Assembly (NCBI GenBank): GCA_964583095.1
Contig: CAZOVB010000003.1
Span: 62,001 to 126,000, forward strand
Source of the DNA: CAZOVB01 sp964583095
GTDB lineage: Bacteria; Planctomycetota; Phycisphaerae; SM23-33
DNA: 64,000 nt
Direction: 5' to 3'
The notes beneath the pieces are model-generated. The model made no database searches and had not been told where the DNA came from. It saw only the letters and a list, made by a program, of their open reading frames with translations. Position 1 is the first letter of the stretch, and every line of letters begins with the position of its first letter. The translations under genes were made by a program, and so were the position numbers. Positions 41,074 through 49,964 of the stretch are shown here, piece by piece.

Positions 41074-43063
41074 ACCCAAATGCTGCGACCGCTGCTGGCA
41101 TGATTCCGACAAGCCCTGTCCGGAGATCATCGAGTGCCTCCAGCAAGGCCCCCGCTGTCACGATTCCGAAGACTGCACCGGAGACCTGCTCCGGCGCGCC
41201 GGGCAACTGCGCCGCGAGACAATCACCAAGCCGGCCATCTTTGTCGGGGCGGGAACCTGCGGCCTGGGCGCCGGGGCCGGCAAAACCCTCAAGACCCTCC
41301 GGGCCTGGCTGGAAGAGAACAAGATCGACGCCGACGTGATCGAAGTCGGCTGCATCGGCCTCTGTGCGGCCGAGCCGATGGTCGACATCCAGCTCCCCGG
41401 CCGGACGCGCGTGAGCTTCAAGGCGATTACCTCCGAAAAAATCGAGGATCTCTGCCAGGCGATGCTCGGCGGAAAGGACGTGCCCCTGGACGACGTGCTG
41501 GGCCAGTTCCGCGCCCCTGAAGCCAGCGACCAGCAGGTCTGGGAAGAACTTCCCTACCTGGACGAGCATCCCTTCTTTGCCCCGCAGACGCGATGGGTCC
41601 TGGCCAACTGCGGCCGGATCGACCCGGGCAGCATAGAAGAATACATTGTCCGCGGCGGGTACGAAGCCTTCACCCGTTGCATCCGCTCCAAGACGCCCGC
41701 GGAGGTCTGCGGTCAGGTCGAGGCCTCGGGCCTTCGAGGCCGAGGCGGCGGCGGATTCCCCACCGGCAAGAAGTGGAAGTTCGCCCTGAACACCCCGGCC
41801 GAGCAGAAGTACATGGTCTGCAACGCCGACGAGGGCGACCCCGGGGCGTTCATGGACCGGGCGGTAATCGAGGGCGATCCGCATCGCCTGGTGGAAGGAC
41901 TGGCCCTGGCCGGCTACGCCATCGGCGCTACGGTTGCCTACGTGTATCTCCGGGCCGAATACCCCCTGGCCATCGCCCGCCTGAAGGAAGCGATCGACCA
42001 GGCCAAGAAGTACGGCCTGCTGGGCCAGAACATCCTCGACAGCGGTTTCTCGCTGGAGATGAAGATCAAGATGGGCGCCGGCGCGTTCGTCTGCGGGGAA
42101 GAGACCGCCCTGATCCACAGTATTGAGGGCAAGCGCGGCATGCCGCGTCCCCGCCCGCCGTTCCCGGCCGTCAAGGGCCTGTTCGACAAGCCCACGTGTA
42201 TCAACAACGTCGAGACGCTGGCGAACCTGCCTCCGATTCTCTCTGCCGGAGCGGATTGGTTCCGTTCGGTCGGCACCGAGACGTCCAAGGGCACGAAGGT
42301 CTTTGCCCTCTCGGGCAAGGTGGAACGTACGGGCCTGGTGGAAGTGGCCATGGGTACGACGCTGCGTCAGATCGTCTTTGACATCGGCGGCGGGATTCCC
42401 GGCGGCAAGGCGTACAAGGCCGTCCAGATCGGAGGCCCCTCGGGCGGATGCATTCCGACCGAGCACCTGGATATCGACATCGACTACGAATCGCTCAAGC
42501 AAGTCGGTGCGATGATGGGCTCGGGCGGACTGGTGGTGATGGACGAAGACACCTGCATGGTGGACGTGGCGAAGTTCTTCATGGACTTCATCCAGCGTGA
42601 AAGCTGCGGCAAGTGCATTCCCTGCCGCGAAGGCACGCGCCGCATGCTGGAGATCCTCCAGCGGATCACCTCCAACCGCAGCAAGGAAAAGGCCAACGAC
42701 GCGCTGGAACGCTTCCAGGGCGTGATGTACCTGGACCGCCTGGCCGAGGTGATCAAGGACACCAGCCTCTGCGGGCTGGGCCAGACCGCCCCCAACCCGG
42801 TTTTGAGCACGCTGCGCTGGTTCCGTGACGAATACGAAGCCCACGTGTACGAGCGCAAGTGCCCCGCCGGAGCCTGCAAGGACCTGGTGGAATACAGCAT
42901 CGATACCGAGAAGTGCGTTGGCTGCACGGCGTGCAGTCGCAAGTGCCCGGTGGGCGCGATCATGGGATCGCCCAAGAGTCCGCATTACATTATCCCCGAC
43001 AAGTGCATCGGCTGCGGCGCGTGCCACGACACCTGCCGTTTCGACGCCGTCCTGATCCAATAG
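41057..43063 (+). CDS. hydB: [FeFe] hydrogenase beta subunit HydB (NuoF-like, FMN/NAD)
   Basis: The 668-residue flavoprotein binds NAD(H), FMN and several iron-sulfur clusters. In order: a cysteine-rich N-terminal extension (C9, C10, C13, C21, C27, C34, C40), a [2Fe-2S] thioredoxin-like domain (TCGLGAGAGK; VGCIGLC), the FMN/NAD core (SGLRGRGGGGFPTGKKW; CNADEGDPGAFMDR; GAGAFVCGEETALIHSIEG), an SLBB segment, the NuoF cluster (ESCGKCIPCREGTRRM), and a C-terminal two-[4Fe-4S] ferredoxin domain (CVGCTACSRKCP; CIGCGACHDTC). This is the Thermotoga-type bifurcating HydB layout. The first ~45 residues are extra compared with the usual family. Confidence 0.97.
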   Translation: MAKLLEPKCCDRCWHDSDKPCPEIIECLQQGPRCHDSEDCTGDLLRRAGQLRRETITKPAIFVGAGTCGLGAGAGKTLKTLRAWLEENKIDADVIEVGCIGLCAAEPMVDIQLPGRTRVSFKAITSEKIEDLCQAMLGGKDVPLDDVLGQFRAPEASDQQVWEELPYLDEHPFFAPQTRWVLANCGRIDPGSIEEYIVRGGYEAFTRCIRSKTPAEVCGQVEASGLRGRGGGGFPTGKKWKFALNTPAEQKYMVCNADEGDPGAFMDRAVIEGDPHRLVEGLALAGYAIGATVAYVYLRAEYPLAIARLKEAIDQAKKYGLLGQNILDSGFSLEMKIKMGAGAFVCGEETALIHSIEGKRGMPRPRPPFPAVKGLFDKPTCINNVETLANLPPILSAGADWFRSVGTETSKGTKVFALSGKVERTGLVEVAMGTTLRQIVFDIGGGIPGGKAYKAVQIGGPSGGCIPTEHLDIDIDYESLKQVGAMMGSGGLVVMDEDTCMVDVAKFFMDFIQRESCGKCIPCREGTRRMLEILQRITSNRSKEKANDALERFQGVMYLDRLAEVIKDTSLCGLGQTAPNPVLSTLRWFRDEYEAHVYERKCPAGACKDLVEYSIDTEKCVGCTACSRKCPVGAIMGSPKSPHYIIPDKCIGCGACHDTCRFDAVLIQ

Positions 43064-43083
43064 CCCGCGAGGGAGCCAACCTC

Positions 43084-44802
43084 ATGCAGATTGAAGTCAA
43101 CAACCGCAATATCGAAGCCAAGCCGGGCCAGACCCTCCTGGAGGCGATGAAACGCGCCGGCATCCACGTGCCCACCCTGTGTCATATGGAAGGCCTTCTG
43201 CCCAGCGGCGCCTGCCGCATGTGCGTGGTGGAAGTCGCGGGCAGGCCCAACCTCGTGCCCAGTTGCGCCTACCCGGCCGAAGAGGGCATGAAGGTCCAGA
43301 CCCACTCGCCACGGGCGCTGCGGGCGCGCAAGACGATTATCGAGCTTCTCCTGGCCGACCACCCGGACGACTGCCTCTACTGCGTCCGGAGCGGTTCGTG
43401 CCAGCTTCAGAAGTTCGCCGAGGAATTCGGCGTCCGCCAGCGTCGCTACAGCGGCGAGAAGAACGAGTACAAGCTGGACACCTCCAGCCCGTCGATCGTC
43501 CGCGACCCGAGCAAGTGCATCCTCTGCGGCAAGTGCGTACGGATCTGCGAAGAGATCCAGGGCGTCTCGGCCATTGATTTCACCGGTCGCGGCTGCCATG
43601 CAGCCATCACGGCCGCCTTCTACGAGGGTCTCAACGTCTCCAGTTGTATCAACTGCGGACAGTGCATCTCGGTCTGCCCCACCGGCGCTCTGCGGGAGCA
43701 AAGCGATATCAAGGGGGTCACCGAAGCACTCAACGATCCGGAGAAGTACGTGGTCGTTCAGTGTGCCCCGGCCATCTCGGTCACGCTGGCCGAGGAGTTC
43801 GGAATCAAGCCCGGCCAGGACGTGGCGCAAAAGATGAACGCCGCCCTTCGTCAGCTCGGCTTCGACCGGGTGTTCGATACCGGCTTCACCGCGGACCTGA
43901 CGATCATGGAAGAGGGCTCGGAACTGGTCCAGCGGATCCAGTCCGGTGGGAAGTTGCCCATGCTCACCAGTTGCTCGCCCGGATGGATCAAGTTTGTCGA
44001 GACGTTCTATCCCGAGATGGTCGAGAACCTTTCGACCTGCAAGAGCCCGCAGCAGATGATGGGCGCGATCATCAAGAGCTACTTCGCCCAGCGGGAAGGG
44101 ATCGACCCGGCCAAGATCTTCAGCGTCTCGGTCATGCCCTGCACGGCCAAGAAGTTCGAAGCCGGGCGGGGGGAGATGAGCCAGCACAACCGACCGGACA
44201 TCGATGCCGTCCTGACCACCCGGGAATTGGCCCGGATCATCCGGACGCGCAATCTGGACCTGGAGGCGATGAGCCCCGAGGCTCCGGACAGCCCGTTTGG
44301 CGGGCGCAGCACGGCGGGCAAGCTCTTTGGCGCATCGGGGGGCGTGATGGAAGCCGCCCTGCGAAGCGCCCACTTCCTGCTGACCGGCAAGGACATGGAG
44401 CAGTTGGAGATCCAGGCGGTTCGAGGCCTGGAGGGCGTGAAGGAGTTCAAGGTCGAGGTATCCGGCAAAACCCTCGGGGTAGCCGTGGTCAGTGGACTGA
44501 GCAACGCCCGGACGCTGCTGGAAGAGATTCGCGCCGGACGCGACGATCTTCACTTCATCGAGGTAATGACCTGCCCGGGCGGGTGCATCGCCGGGGGCGG
44601 ACAGCCCATCGGGGCCGATCCCGAAGCGGTCAAGTCGCGGATGAAGGCGCTGTACAGGATCGACCGCGACGAACCGCTGCGCCTGAGCCACAAGAACCCC
44701 GACGTGCAGCGGCTTTACGAGGAATTCCTCGGCGAGCCTCTGGGCGAAAAGAGCCACCACCTTCTGCACACGAGTTATGAAAAACGCGAGGTCATGACCT
44801 GA
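43084..44802 (+). CDS. hydA: NAD-linked [FeFe] hydrogenase catalytic subunit HydA
   Basis: The 572-residue catalytic subunit makes or uses H2. It begins with a [2Fe-2S] domain (TLCHMEGLLPSGACRMCVVE), then the His/Cys cluster (HPDDCLYCVRSGSC) and two [4Fe-4S] clusters (CILCGKCVRICEE; CINCGQCISVCP). The H-cluster domain binds through C297 in TSCSPGW, C353 in MPCTAKKFE, and C497 and C501 in EVMTCPGGC. The residue after C297, normally the proton-relay cysteine, is serine (S298). There is no extra C-terminal [2Fe-2S] domain. With HydB and HydC it likely forms a bifurcating, NADH- and ferredoxin-linked complex. It lies 20 bases after hydB. Confidence 0.97.
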   Translation: MQIEVNNRNIEAKPGQTLLEAMKRAGIHVPTLCHMEGLLPSGACRMCVVEVAGRPNLVPSCAYPAEEGMKVQTHSPRALRARKTIIELLLADHPDDCLYCVRSGSCQLQKFAEEFGVRQRRYSGEKNEYKLDTSSPSIVRDPSKCILCGKCVRICEEIQGVSAIDFTGRGCHAAITAAFYEGLNVSSCINCGQCISVCPTGALREQSDIKGVTEALNDPEKYVVVQCAPAISVTLAEEFGIKPGQDVAQKMNAALRQLGFDRVFDTGFTADLTIMEEGSELVQRIQSGGKLPMLTSCSPGWIKFVETFYPEMVENLSTCKSPQQMMGAIIKSYFAQREGIDPAKIFSVSVMPCTAKKFEAGRGEMSQHNRPDIDAVLTTRELARIIRTRNLDLEAMSPEAPDSPFGGRSTAGKLFGASGGVMEAALRSAHFLLTGKDMEQLEIQAVRGLEGVKEFKVEVSGKTLGVAVVSGLSNARTLLEEIRAGRDDLHFIEVMTCPGGCIAGGGQPIGADPEAVKSRMKALYRIDRDEPLRLSHKNPDVQRLYEEFLGEPLGEKSHHLLHTSYEKREVMT

Positions 44803-44808
44803 GAAACC

Positions 44809-46860
44809 GTGGTCCAGAATGAACGTCACATTCCGCTGGTCACTACGATCAAGGAGCGCTGCCGCGTCTGCTATACCTGCGTGCGGGAGTGCCCCTCCAA
44901 GGCGATCCGCATCGCCGATGGCCAGGCCGAGGTGCTCTCCGAACGCTGCGTAGGGTGCGGAAACTGCGTCCGTGTCTGTTCACAGCAGGCCAAAAAGGTC
45001 CTGCCCGGCACCGAGGAGGTCCGGCAACTGTTGGCCGGCGAGGACAAAGTCGCCGCCTGCCTGGCCCCGAGCTTCCCGGCCGAATTCGCCGATCTGGGCC
45101 ACGAGAAACTCGCGGGCATGCTCCGGGCCCTGGGCTTCGAGGAGGTGACGGAAGTCGCCTTCGGGGCCGACCTGGTCGCCAAGGCCTACCACGACCTGCT
45201 CGAGGAACACCCGGATCGCAAGTACATCGCCACGTCCTGCCCGGCCATCATCGCCTACGTCGAGCGTTACCAGCCGGACCTGACGCAGTACCTGGCCCCG
45301 ATCGTTTCGCCGATGGTGGCCATGGCCAGGGCGCTTCGCAAGATCCACGGCGAGAAGCTCCGGATGGTCTTCATCGGGCCCTGTATCGCCAAGAAGGGCG
45401 AAGCAGCCTCGACGAAGATCCCCAACGAGATCCAGGCCGTGCTGACCTTCGTGGAACTTCAGGAAATGCTCCGGGAGGAAGGGATCTCCTCCGACGCGGT
45501 CAAGCCTTCGGACTTCGACCCGCCCCACCCCGGATCCGGCGCGTTGTTTCCGATCAGCCGCGGACTCCTCCAGGCCGCCGACATCAAGGAAGACCTCATC
45601 AGCGGCGAGATTGTCGCCGCCGACGGGCAGAGCAAGTTCGTCGAGGCCCTGAAGGACTTCGAGTCGGGCACAATGGACGTCCGCCTGCTGGAGGTCCTCT
45701 GCTGCAACGGATGCATCATGGGAGCCGGGATGAGCTGCGACGACGCCCTTTTCGCCCGTCGCAGCCGGATCAGCCAGTACGTCCGAAACCGCATCCGCGA
45801 GAAACCCGACAACTCCTGGGGCGCCGAAGGCAAGGTTTTCGACAAGCTCGATTTGTCGCGGACCTTCGAGCCCTATGACCAGCGCATTCCCGTGCCGTTC
45901 GAGGAAGAAATCCGCATGATCCTCGCCCGCATGGGCAAGTATGACAGCCAGGACGAACTCAATTGCGGCGCCTGTGGGTATCCGACCTGTCGGGAACACG
46001 CGGTGGCCATTTTCAAGGGCATGGCCGAAAGCGAAATGTGCCTGCCCTACACCATCGAACGCCTTCGCAGAACCGTCGAGGAACTGGGCGACCGGAACCT
46101 CCAGTTGGCCAGCACCCAGGAAGCCCTGATGCACTCGGAGCGACTGGCCAGCATGGGCCAGTTGGCCGCGGGAATCGCCCACGAAGTCAACAACCCCCTG
46201 GGCGTGGTACTCATGTACGCCCACCTGCTCCAGGAACAGCAGGGCAAGTCCTCCGAACTGAGCGAAGATCTCCGGATGATCGCCGAGCAGGCCGACCGGT
46301 GCAAAAAAATCGTCGCGGGCCTGCTGGATTTCGCCCGCCAGAACAAAGTGGTTCTCGAAGCCGAAGACCTGGTGGGCATCGTCGGCCAGTCGGTCAAGTC
46401 GGTCCCCAGACCCGACAACGTCGAGTTGGACATCCAGGTTCAGGCCGACCAGACCACCGCGCAGGTGGATCGAGACCAGCTCCAACAGGTCTTTACCAAC
46501 CTTCTGAGCAACGCCTATGCAGCCATGCCCGATGGCGGACGGATGAGCGTGACCATCCTGGACAAGGGCGAATCGATCGAACTTCGCTTCCGCGACACCG
46601 GCTGGGGGATCAGCAAGGACAACCAGGCCAAGATCTTCGAGCCGTTCTTCACCACCAAGCAGATCGGCAAGGGAACCGGGCTCGGACTTGCGGTCACTTA
46701 CGGTATCATTAAGATGCATCGTGGCGACATACGGGTGGAATCCAACGACGACCCCCAGCAGGGGCCGACCGGAACCACGTTCATTGTCCAACTGCCCAGG
46801 CGGGGACAGCAGACGTCCCAAGGTGATACCGACTATGGCGAAGATACTCTTGGTGGATGA
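44809..46860 (+). CDS. Histidine kinase fused to a sensory [FeFe]-hydrogenase (H-cluster) domain
   Basis: The 683-residue protein reads, in order: two [4Fe-4S] clusters (C18, C21, C24, C28; C47, C50, C53, C57); an H-cluster domain with ligands C144 (TSCP), C192 (GPCIAKKGE), C298 and C302 (CCNGC); a further four-cysteine [4Fe-4S] motif (C386, C389, C394, C411); and a HisKA/HATPase kinase with phospho-His H458 in AAGIAHEVNNPLG and ATP-lid motifs DTGWGIS and GTGLGLAVT. The proton-relay cysteine is replaced by proline (P145) and the third ligand loop is one residue shorter. Such changes occur in sensory (HydS-type) rather than catalytic enzymes. It probably reads H2 or redox state and signals to the receivers that follow. 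It starts at a GTG seven bases after hydA. Confidence 0.9.
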   Translation: MVQNERHIPLVTTIKERCRVCYTCVRECPSKAIRIADGQAEVLSERCVGCGNCVRVCSQQAKKVLPGTEEVRQLLAGEDKVAACLAPSFPAEFADLGHEKLAGMLRALGFEEVTEVAFGADLVAKAYHDLLEEHPDRKYIATSCPAIIAYVERYQPDLTQYLAPIVSPMVAMARALRKIHGEKLRMVFIGPCIAKKGEAASTKIPNEIQAVLTFVELQEMLREEGISSDAVKPSDFDPPHPGSGALFPISRGLLQAADIKEDLISGEIVAADGQSKFVEALKDFESGTMDVRLLEVLCCNGCIMGAGMSCDDALFARRSRISQYVRNRIREKPDNSWGAEGKVFDKLDLSRTFEPYDQRIPVPFEEEIRMILARMGKYDSQDELNCGACGYPTCREHAVAIFKGMAESEMCLPYTIERLRRTVEELGDRNLQLASTQEALMHSERLASMGQLAAGIAHEVNNPLGVVLMYAHLLQEQQGKSSELSEDLRMIAEQADRCKKIVAGLLDFARQNKVVLEAEDLVGIVGQSVKSVPRPDNVELDIQVQADQTTAQVDRDQLQQVFTNLLSNAYAAMPDGGRMSVTILDKGESIELRFRDTGWGISKDNQAKIFEPFFTTKQIGKGTGLGLAVTYGIIKMHRGDIRVESNDDPQQGPTGTTFIVQLPRRGQQTSQGDTDYGEDTLGG

Positions 46861-47215
46861 CGACGTGGATCTGGTGATGACCTACCAGATCCCCCTCGAG
46901 GCCCGCGGTCACGAGACCATCATCGCCCACAGCCGCGCAGAGGCCGACAAGATCCTCCAGGAGACCCGGCCGGATGCGATGGTACTGGACATCATGATGG
47001 AGACCCCCACCGCCGGGATCGAACTGGCCCGGGAGGCCCACGAGAAATACCCAGATTTACCAATGTTGATGGTCTCAGGAATCCAGGAAGCTACGGGCCA
47101 ACCGTTTCGCCTGGACCCTGAGGAGTCTTTCCTTCCGGCGGTCCAATTTCTGGACAAGCCGGTCAACCTCAAGAAGCTGGCCCAGACCGTCCAGGCCATG
47201 CTCGACAGGCAGTAA
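46835..47215 (+). CDS. Stand-alone response regulator receiver (CheY-like)
   Basis: The 126-residue single receiver domain has the acidic pair in KILLVDDDVDL, the phospho-accepting Asp in AMVLDIMMETPT, and the conserved Lys in FLDKPVNLKKL. A short extra loop precedes that Lys. No output domain is attached. The ATG overlaps the 3' end of the kinase gene by 26 bases, so the two are translationally coupled and this is the likely first phosphate acceptor of the H-cluster kinase. Confidence 0.92.
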   Translation: MAKILLVDDDVDLVMTYQIPLEARGHETIIAHSRAEADKILQETRPDAMVLDIMMETPTAGIELAREAHEKYPDLPMLMVSGIQEATGQPFRLDPEESFLPAVQFLDKPVNLKKLAQTVQAMLDRQ

Positions 47216-47223
47216 ACTACACT

Positions 47224-47619
47224 ATGAGCGACCAGAACCGAAAAATCCTTCTCGTCGATGACGACATCGACTTCCTTCACCAGATGCAGCTTCAGCTTGA
47301 AGCGCTGAACTTCAACGTGGTAACCGCCGAAACGCGCGACCAGGCTGAAAAACTCGTCGCTCAGGCCGATCTGGACCTGGCCGTCGTGGACCTGATGATG
47401 CAGGAAGTCGACGATGGATTCACCCTTTGTCATCACATCAAGAAGTCGGCCCCGGCGGTGCCGGTGATCATGGTCACCGCCGTGACCAGCGAAACGGGCA
47501 TGGCCTTCGACGCTTCCACGCACGAAGAGAAAAGCTGGGTCAAGGCCGACGCCCTCCTGGCCAAGCCTGTGCGTTTCGAACAGCTCAAGCGAGAGATCGA
47601 CCGCCTCCTGGAGGAATGA
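47224..47619 (+). CDS. Second stand-alone response regulator receiver
   Basis: The 131-residue receiver shows KILLVDDDIDF, the phospho-Asp in LAVVDLMMQEVDDG and the Lys in LLAKPVRFEQL. Like its neighbour it has no DNA-binding or enzymatic output domain. It is eight bases after the first receiver. Two receivers in tandem suggest a branched or competing phosphorelay, or a phosphate sink. Confidence 0.92.
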   Translation: MSDQNRKILLVDDDIDFLHQMQLQLEALNFNVVTAETRDQAEKLVAQADLDLAVVDLMMQEVDDGFTLCHHIKKSAPAVPVIMVTAVTSETGMAFDASTHEEKSWVKADALLAKPVRFEQLKREIDRLLEE

Positions 47620-47621
47620 TC

Positions 47622-48797
47622 ATGCAGCGGCTTGGAATCCTGGTCGTCGATGACGAGCCGGGCATGCGCCTCGGCGTGGCCCGCGCCCTGCGGGACTACG
47701 TGGTCCACGTCAAAGACCTGGACTGCCAGGTCGGCTTCGACGTGGACCAGGCCGAAAGCGGGGAAGTCGCCATGGAGAAAATCCAGGAAAACGCCCCCGA
47801 CATCCTTTTGCTGGATTACAAGCTCCCCGGCATGGACGGCCTGGACATCCTGGAGAAAACCGCCCACCTCCAGGGCGAGCAGATGCTCACGGTCATGATT
47901 ACCGCCTATGCCTCCCTGGAAACCGCCATCACCGCAACCAAGCGCGGGGCGTATGATTTCCTGGCCAAGCCGTTTACTCCCCAGGAACTCAAAAGCTGCA
48001 TCCAGAAGACCGCCGGCAGACTGGTCGTTACCCGCCAGGCCCGGCAATTGGCCCAGGAGCGCCGCAAGGTCCGCTTTCAGTTCATCTCGGTCGTGGCCCA
48101 TGAGCTCAAGGCCCCCCTGGCCGCCATCGAAGGCTACCTCCAGATCATGCGCGACAAGACCGTCGGCGACAGCATCGAGGCCTACGAGCCGATGGTCCAG
48201 CGGTCCATGGTCCGCCTGGAGGGCATGCGGAAGCTCATCCTGGATCTGCTGGACATGACGCGCATCGAATCCGGCTCCAAGAAGAGGCAGTTCGAGCAGG
48301 TCGACCTGGTCGAGCTGGCCAAACAGTCCATCGAGACGGTGACGCCCTCGGCCCAGCAGAAAGACGTGAGCATCGAGCTTTCCGGAGATGGGGCCGTGGA
48401 GATGCAGGGCGATTGCGGGGAACTGGAAATCATCCTCAACAACCTGCTCTCCAACGCCGTCAAGTACAACCGCGACGGCGGGAAGGTCGACATCCTCATC
48501 GAGCAGACCAACGGCCAGGCCCTGCTGAAGGTGTCGGATACCGGAATCGGCATGTCGCAGGAAGAGGCCGACAAACTTTTCGGCGAATTCGTCCGTATCA
48601 AAAATGAAAAGACCCGAAATATCCTGGGCAGCGGTCTGGGGCTTTCCATCGTCAAGAAACTCGTACAGATGTACGAGGGAAGCGTGGAGGTCGAATCCGC
48701 CCCGGATGAGGGAACCACCTTCACCGTGCTGCTCAGCCGCGACACCTCCCCAGAGGACTCTCAGGCCGCAACCCAGCGGCAGGAACAGACGACATGA
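47622..48797 (+). CDS. Receiver-histidine kinase hybrid protein
   Basis: The 391-residue protein begins with a receiver domain (ILVVDDEPGMRLGVARAL; phospho-Asp in ILLLDYKLPGMDG; Lys in FLAKPFTPQEL), followed by a short linker and a kinase core with H160 in FISVVAHELKAPLAA and HATPase motifs NLLSNAVKYN, DTGIGMS and GSGLGLSIV. The order, receiver first, means its kinase activity is probably set by phosphorylation from another kinase. The ATG at 47622 has GGAGGA six bases upstream. It shares ATGA with hydE. No membrane helix is present. Confidence 0.93.
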   Translation: MQRLGILVVDDEPGMRLGVARALRDYVVHVKDLDCQVGFDVDQAESGEVAMEKIQENAPDILLLDYKLPGMDGLDILEKTAHLQGEQMLTVMITAYASLETAITATKRGAYDFLAKPFTPQELKSCIQKTAGRLVVTRQARQLAQERRKVRFQFISVVAHELKAPLAAIEGYLQIMRDKTVGDSIEAYEPMVQRSMVRLEGMRKLILDLLDMTRIESGSKKRQFEQVDLVELAKQSIETVTPSAQQKDVSIELSGDGAVEMQGDCGELEIILNNLLSNAVKYNRDGGKVDILIEQTNGQALLKVSDTGIGMSQEEADKLFGEFVRIKNEKTRNILGSGLGLSIVKKLVQMYEGSVEVESAPDEGTTFTVLLSRDTSPEDSQAATQRQEQTT

Positions 48798-49852
48798 CAT
48801 TATCCGCCCAGGAAATTGAATCCTGGCTGCGTGAAAACGACGAAAGCAGACTTCAGCAGCTTTGGTCCCTGGCCGATCAGGTCCGTCGCGAAAACGTCGG
48901 CAATGAGGTACATCTTCGGGGCCTGATCGAAATCTCCAACGAATGCGTCCGATCGTGCGGCTACTGCGGCCTGCGCGTCGGAAACCGGCAGATCCAGCGT
49001 TACCTGATGAGCCGGGAGGAAATCCTCGCCTGCGCCGTCGAAGCCGCCGGATACAACTACGGTACGGTCGTACTCCAGGCCGGCGAAACCCCGCACATCA
49101 CGCAGGACTGGATGGCCGAGGTGATCGGCCGGATCAAGTCCCGCACACCCCTGGCCGTTACGCTGAGCCTCGGGGAAAGAACCCGCGAGGAACTCCAAGC
49201 CTGGAAGGACGCCGGGGCCGACCGGTACCTGCTTCGCTTCGAGACCTCCAACCGGGAACTGCTCGAGAAAATCCACCCGCCGCTGGAGTCCGACGCCCCG
49301 GATCGATTCGAGGTCCTGGACCTGCTGCGGGAACTTGGCTATGAGGTGGGCAGCGGCGTGATGATCGGGATCCCCGGCCAGAGCTACGCCGACCTGACCG
49401 GCGACATTCTGCGCTTTGCGTCGCTGGATCTGGACATGATCGGCGTGGGGCCCTACATCGCTCACCAGAAGACGCCCCTGGGCCTGAAGCCCCCGCCCGA
49501 GGATCCGGACCAGGTGCCGGCCACGGAGTTGATGACCTACAAGGTGGTGGCTCTTGCGCGTCTGGTCTGTCCGGAGGCGAACATACCGGCCACCACGGCC
49601 CTGGCGACGCTGAACCTCGCCCAGGGCAGGGAGTCGGGTCTCCAGCGGGGCGCGAACGTGGTCATGCCCAATCTGACTCCCTCCCAGTACCGATGCCTCT
49701 ACGAGATCTACCCGGCCAAGGCGTGCATCAAGGAGACGGCCAAGGAATGTCGCGCCTGCATGACGGGGCGGATTCTGTCCATCGGACGAACGCTCGGCTC
49801 GGGTCCCGGAGAATCTCCCAATTTCGCAAGACGCAGCCCTACAATGCAATAG
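48794..49852 (+). CDS. hydE: [FeFe] hydrogenase maturase HydE (radical SAM)
   Basis: The 352-residue radical SAM enzyme helps build the diiron subcluster of the H-cluster. The radical SAM cysteines lie in ECVRSCGYCGLR (CX3CX2C). A C-terminal CX7CX2C set (ACIKETAKECRAC) for the second cluster is intact. MIGIPGQSYADL and GVGPYIAHQKTPLG are HydE hallmarks. It overlaps the hybrid kinase gene by four bases. A 112-base gap then precedes hydG. Confidence 0.96.
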   Translation: MTLSAQEIESWLRENDESRLQQLWSLADQVRRENVGNEVHLRGLIEISNECVRSCGYCGLRVGNRQIQRYLMSREEILACAVEAAGYNYGTVVLQAGETPHITQDWMAEVIGRIKSRTPLAVTLSLGERTREELQAWKDAGADRYLLRFETSNRELLEKIHPPLESDAPDRFEVLDLLRELGYEVGSGVMIGIPGQSYADLTGDILRFASLDLDMIGVGPYIAHQKTPLGLKPPPEDPDQVPATELMTYKVVALARLVCPEANIPATTALATLNLAQGRESGLQRGANVVMPNLTPSQYRCLYEIYPAKACIKETAKECRACMTGRILSIGRTLGSGPGESPNFARRSPTMQ

Positions 49853-49964
49853 TGGCTGATGCCCCGCCGGAATCGGCCCAGTCGTTGGAAACCGGGTGGC
49901 GTGGGACGAGGCCGTTCGTGCCCACCCTGTCCAGAGCATGAAAATCGCTAGGAAGGCAGTGAAG

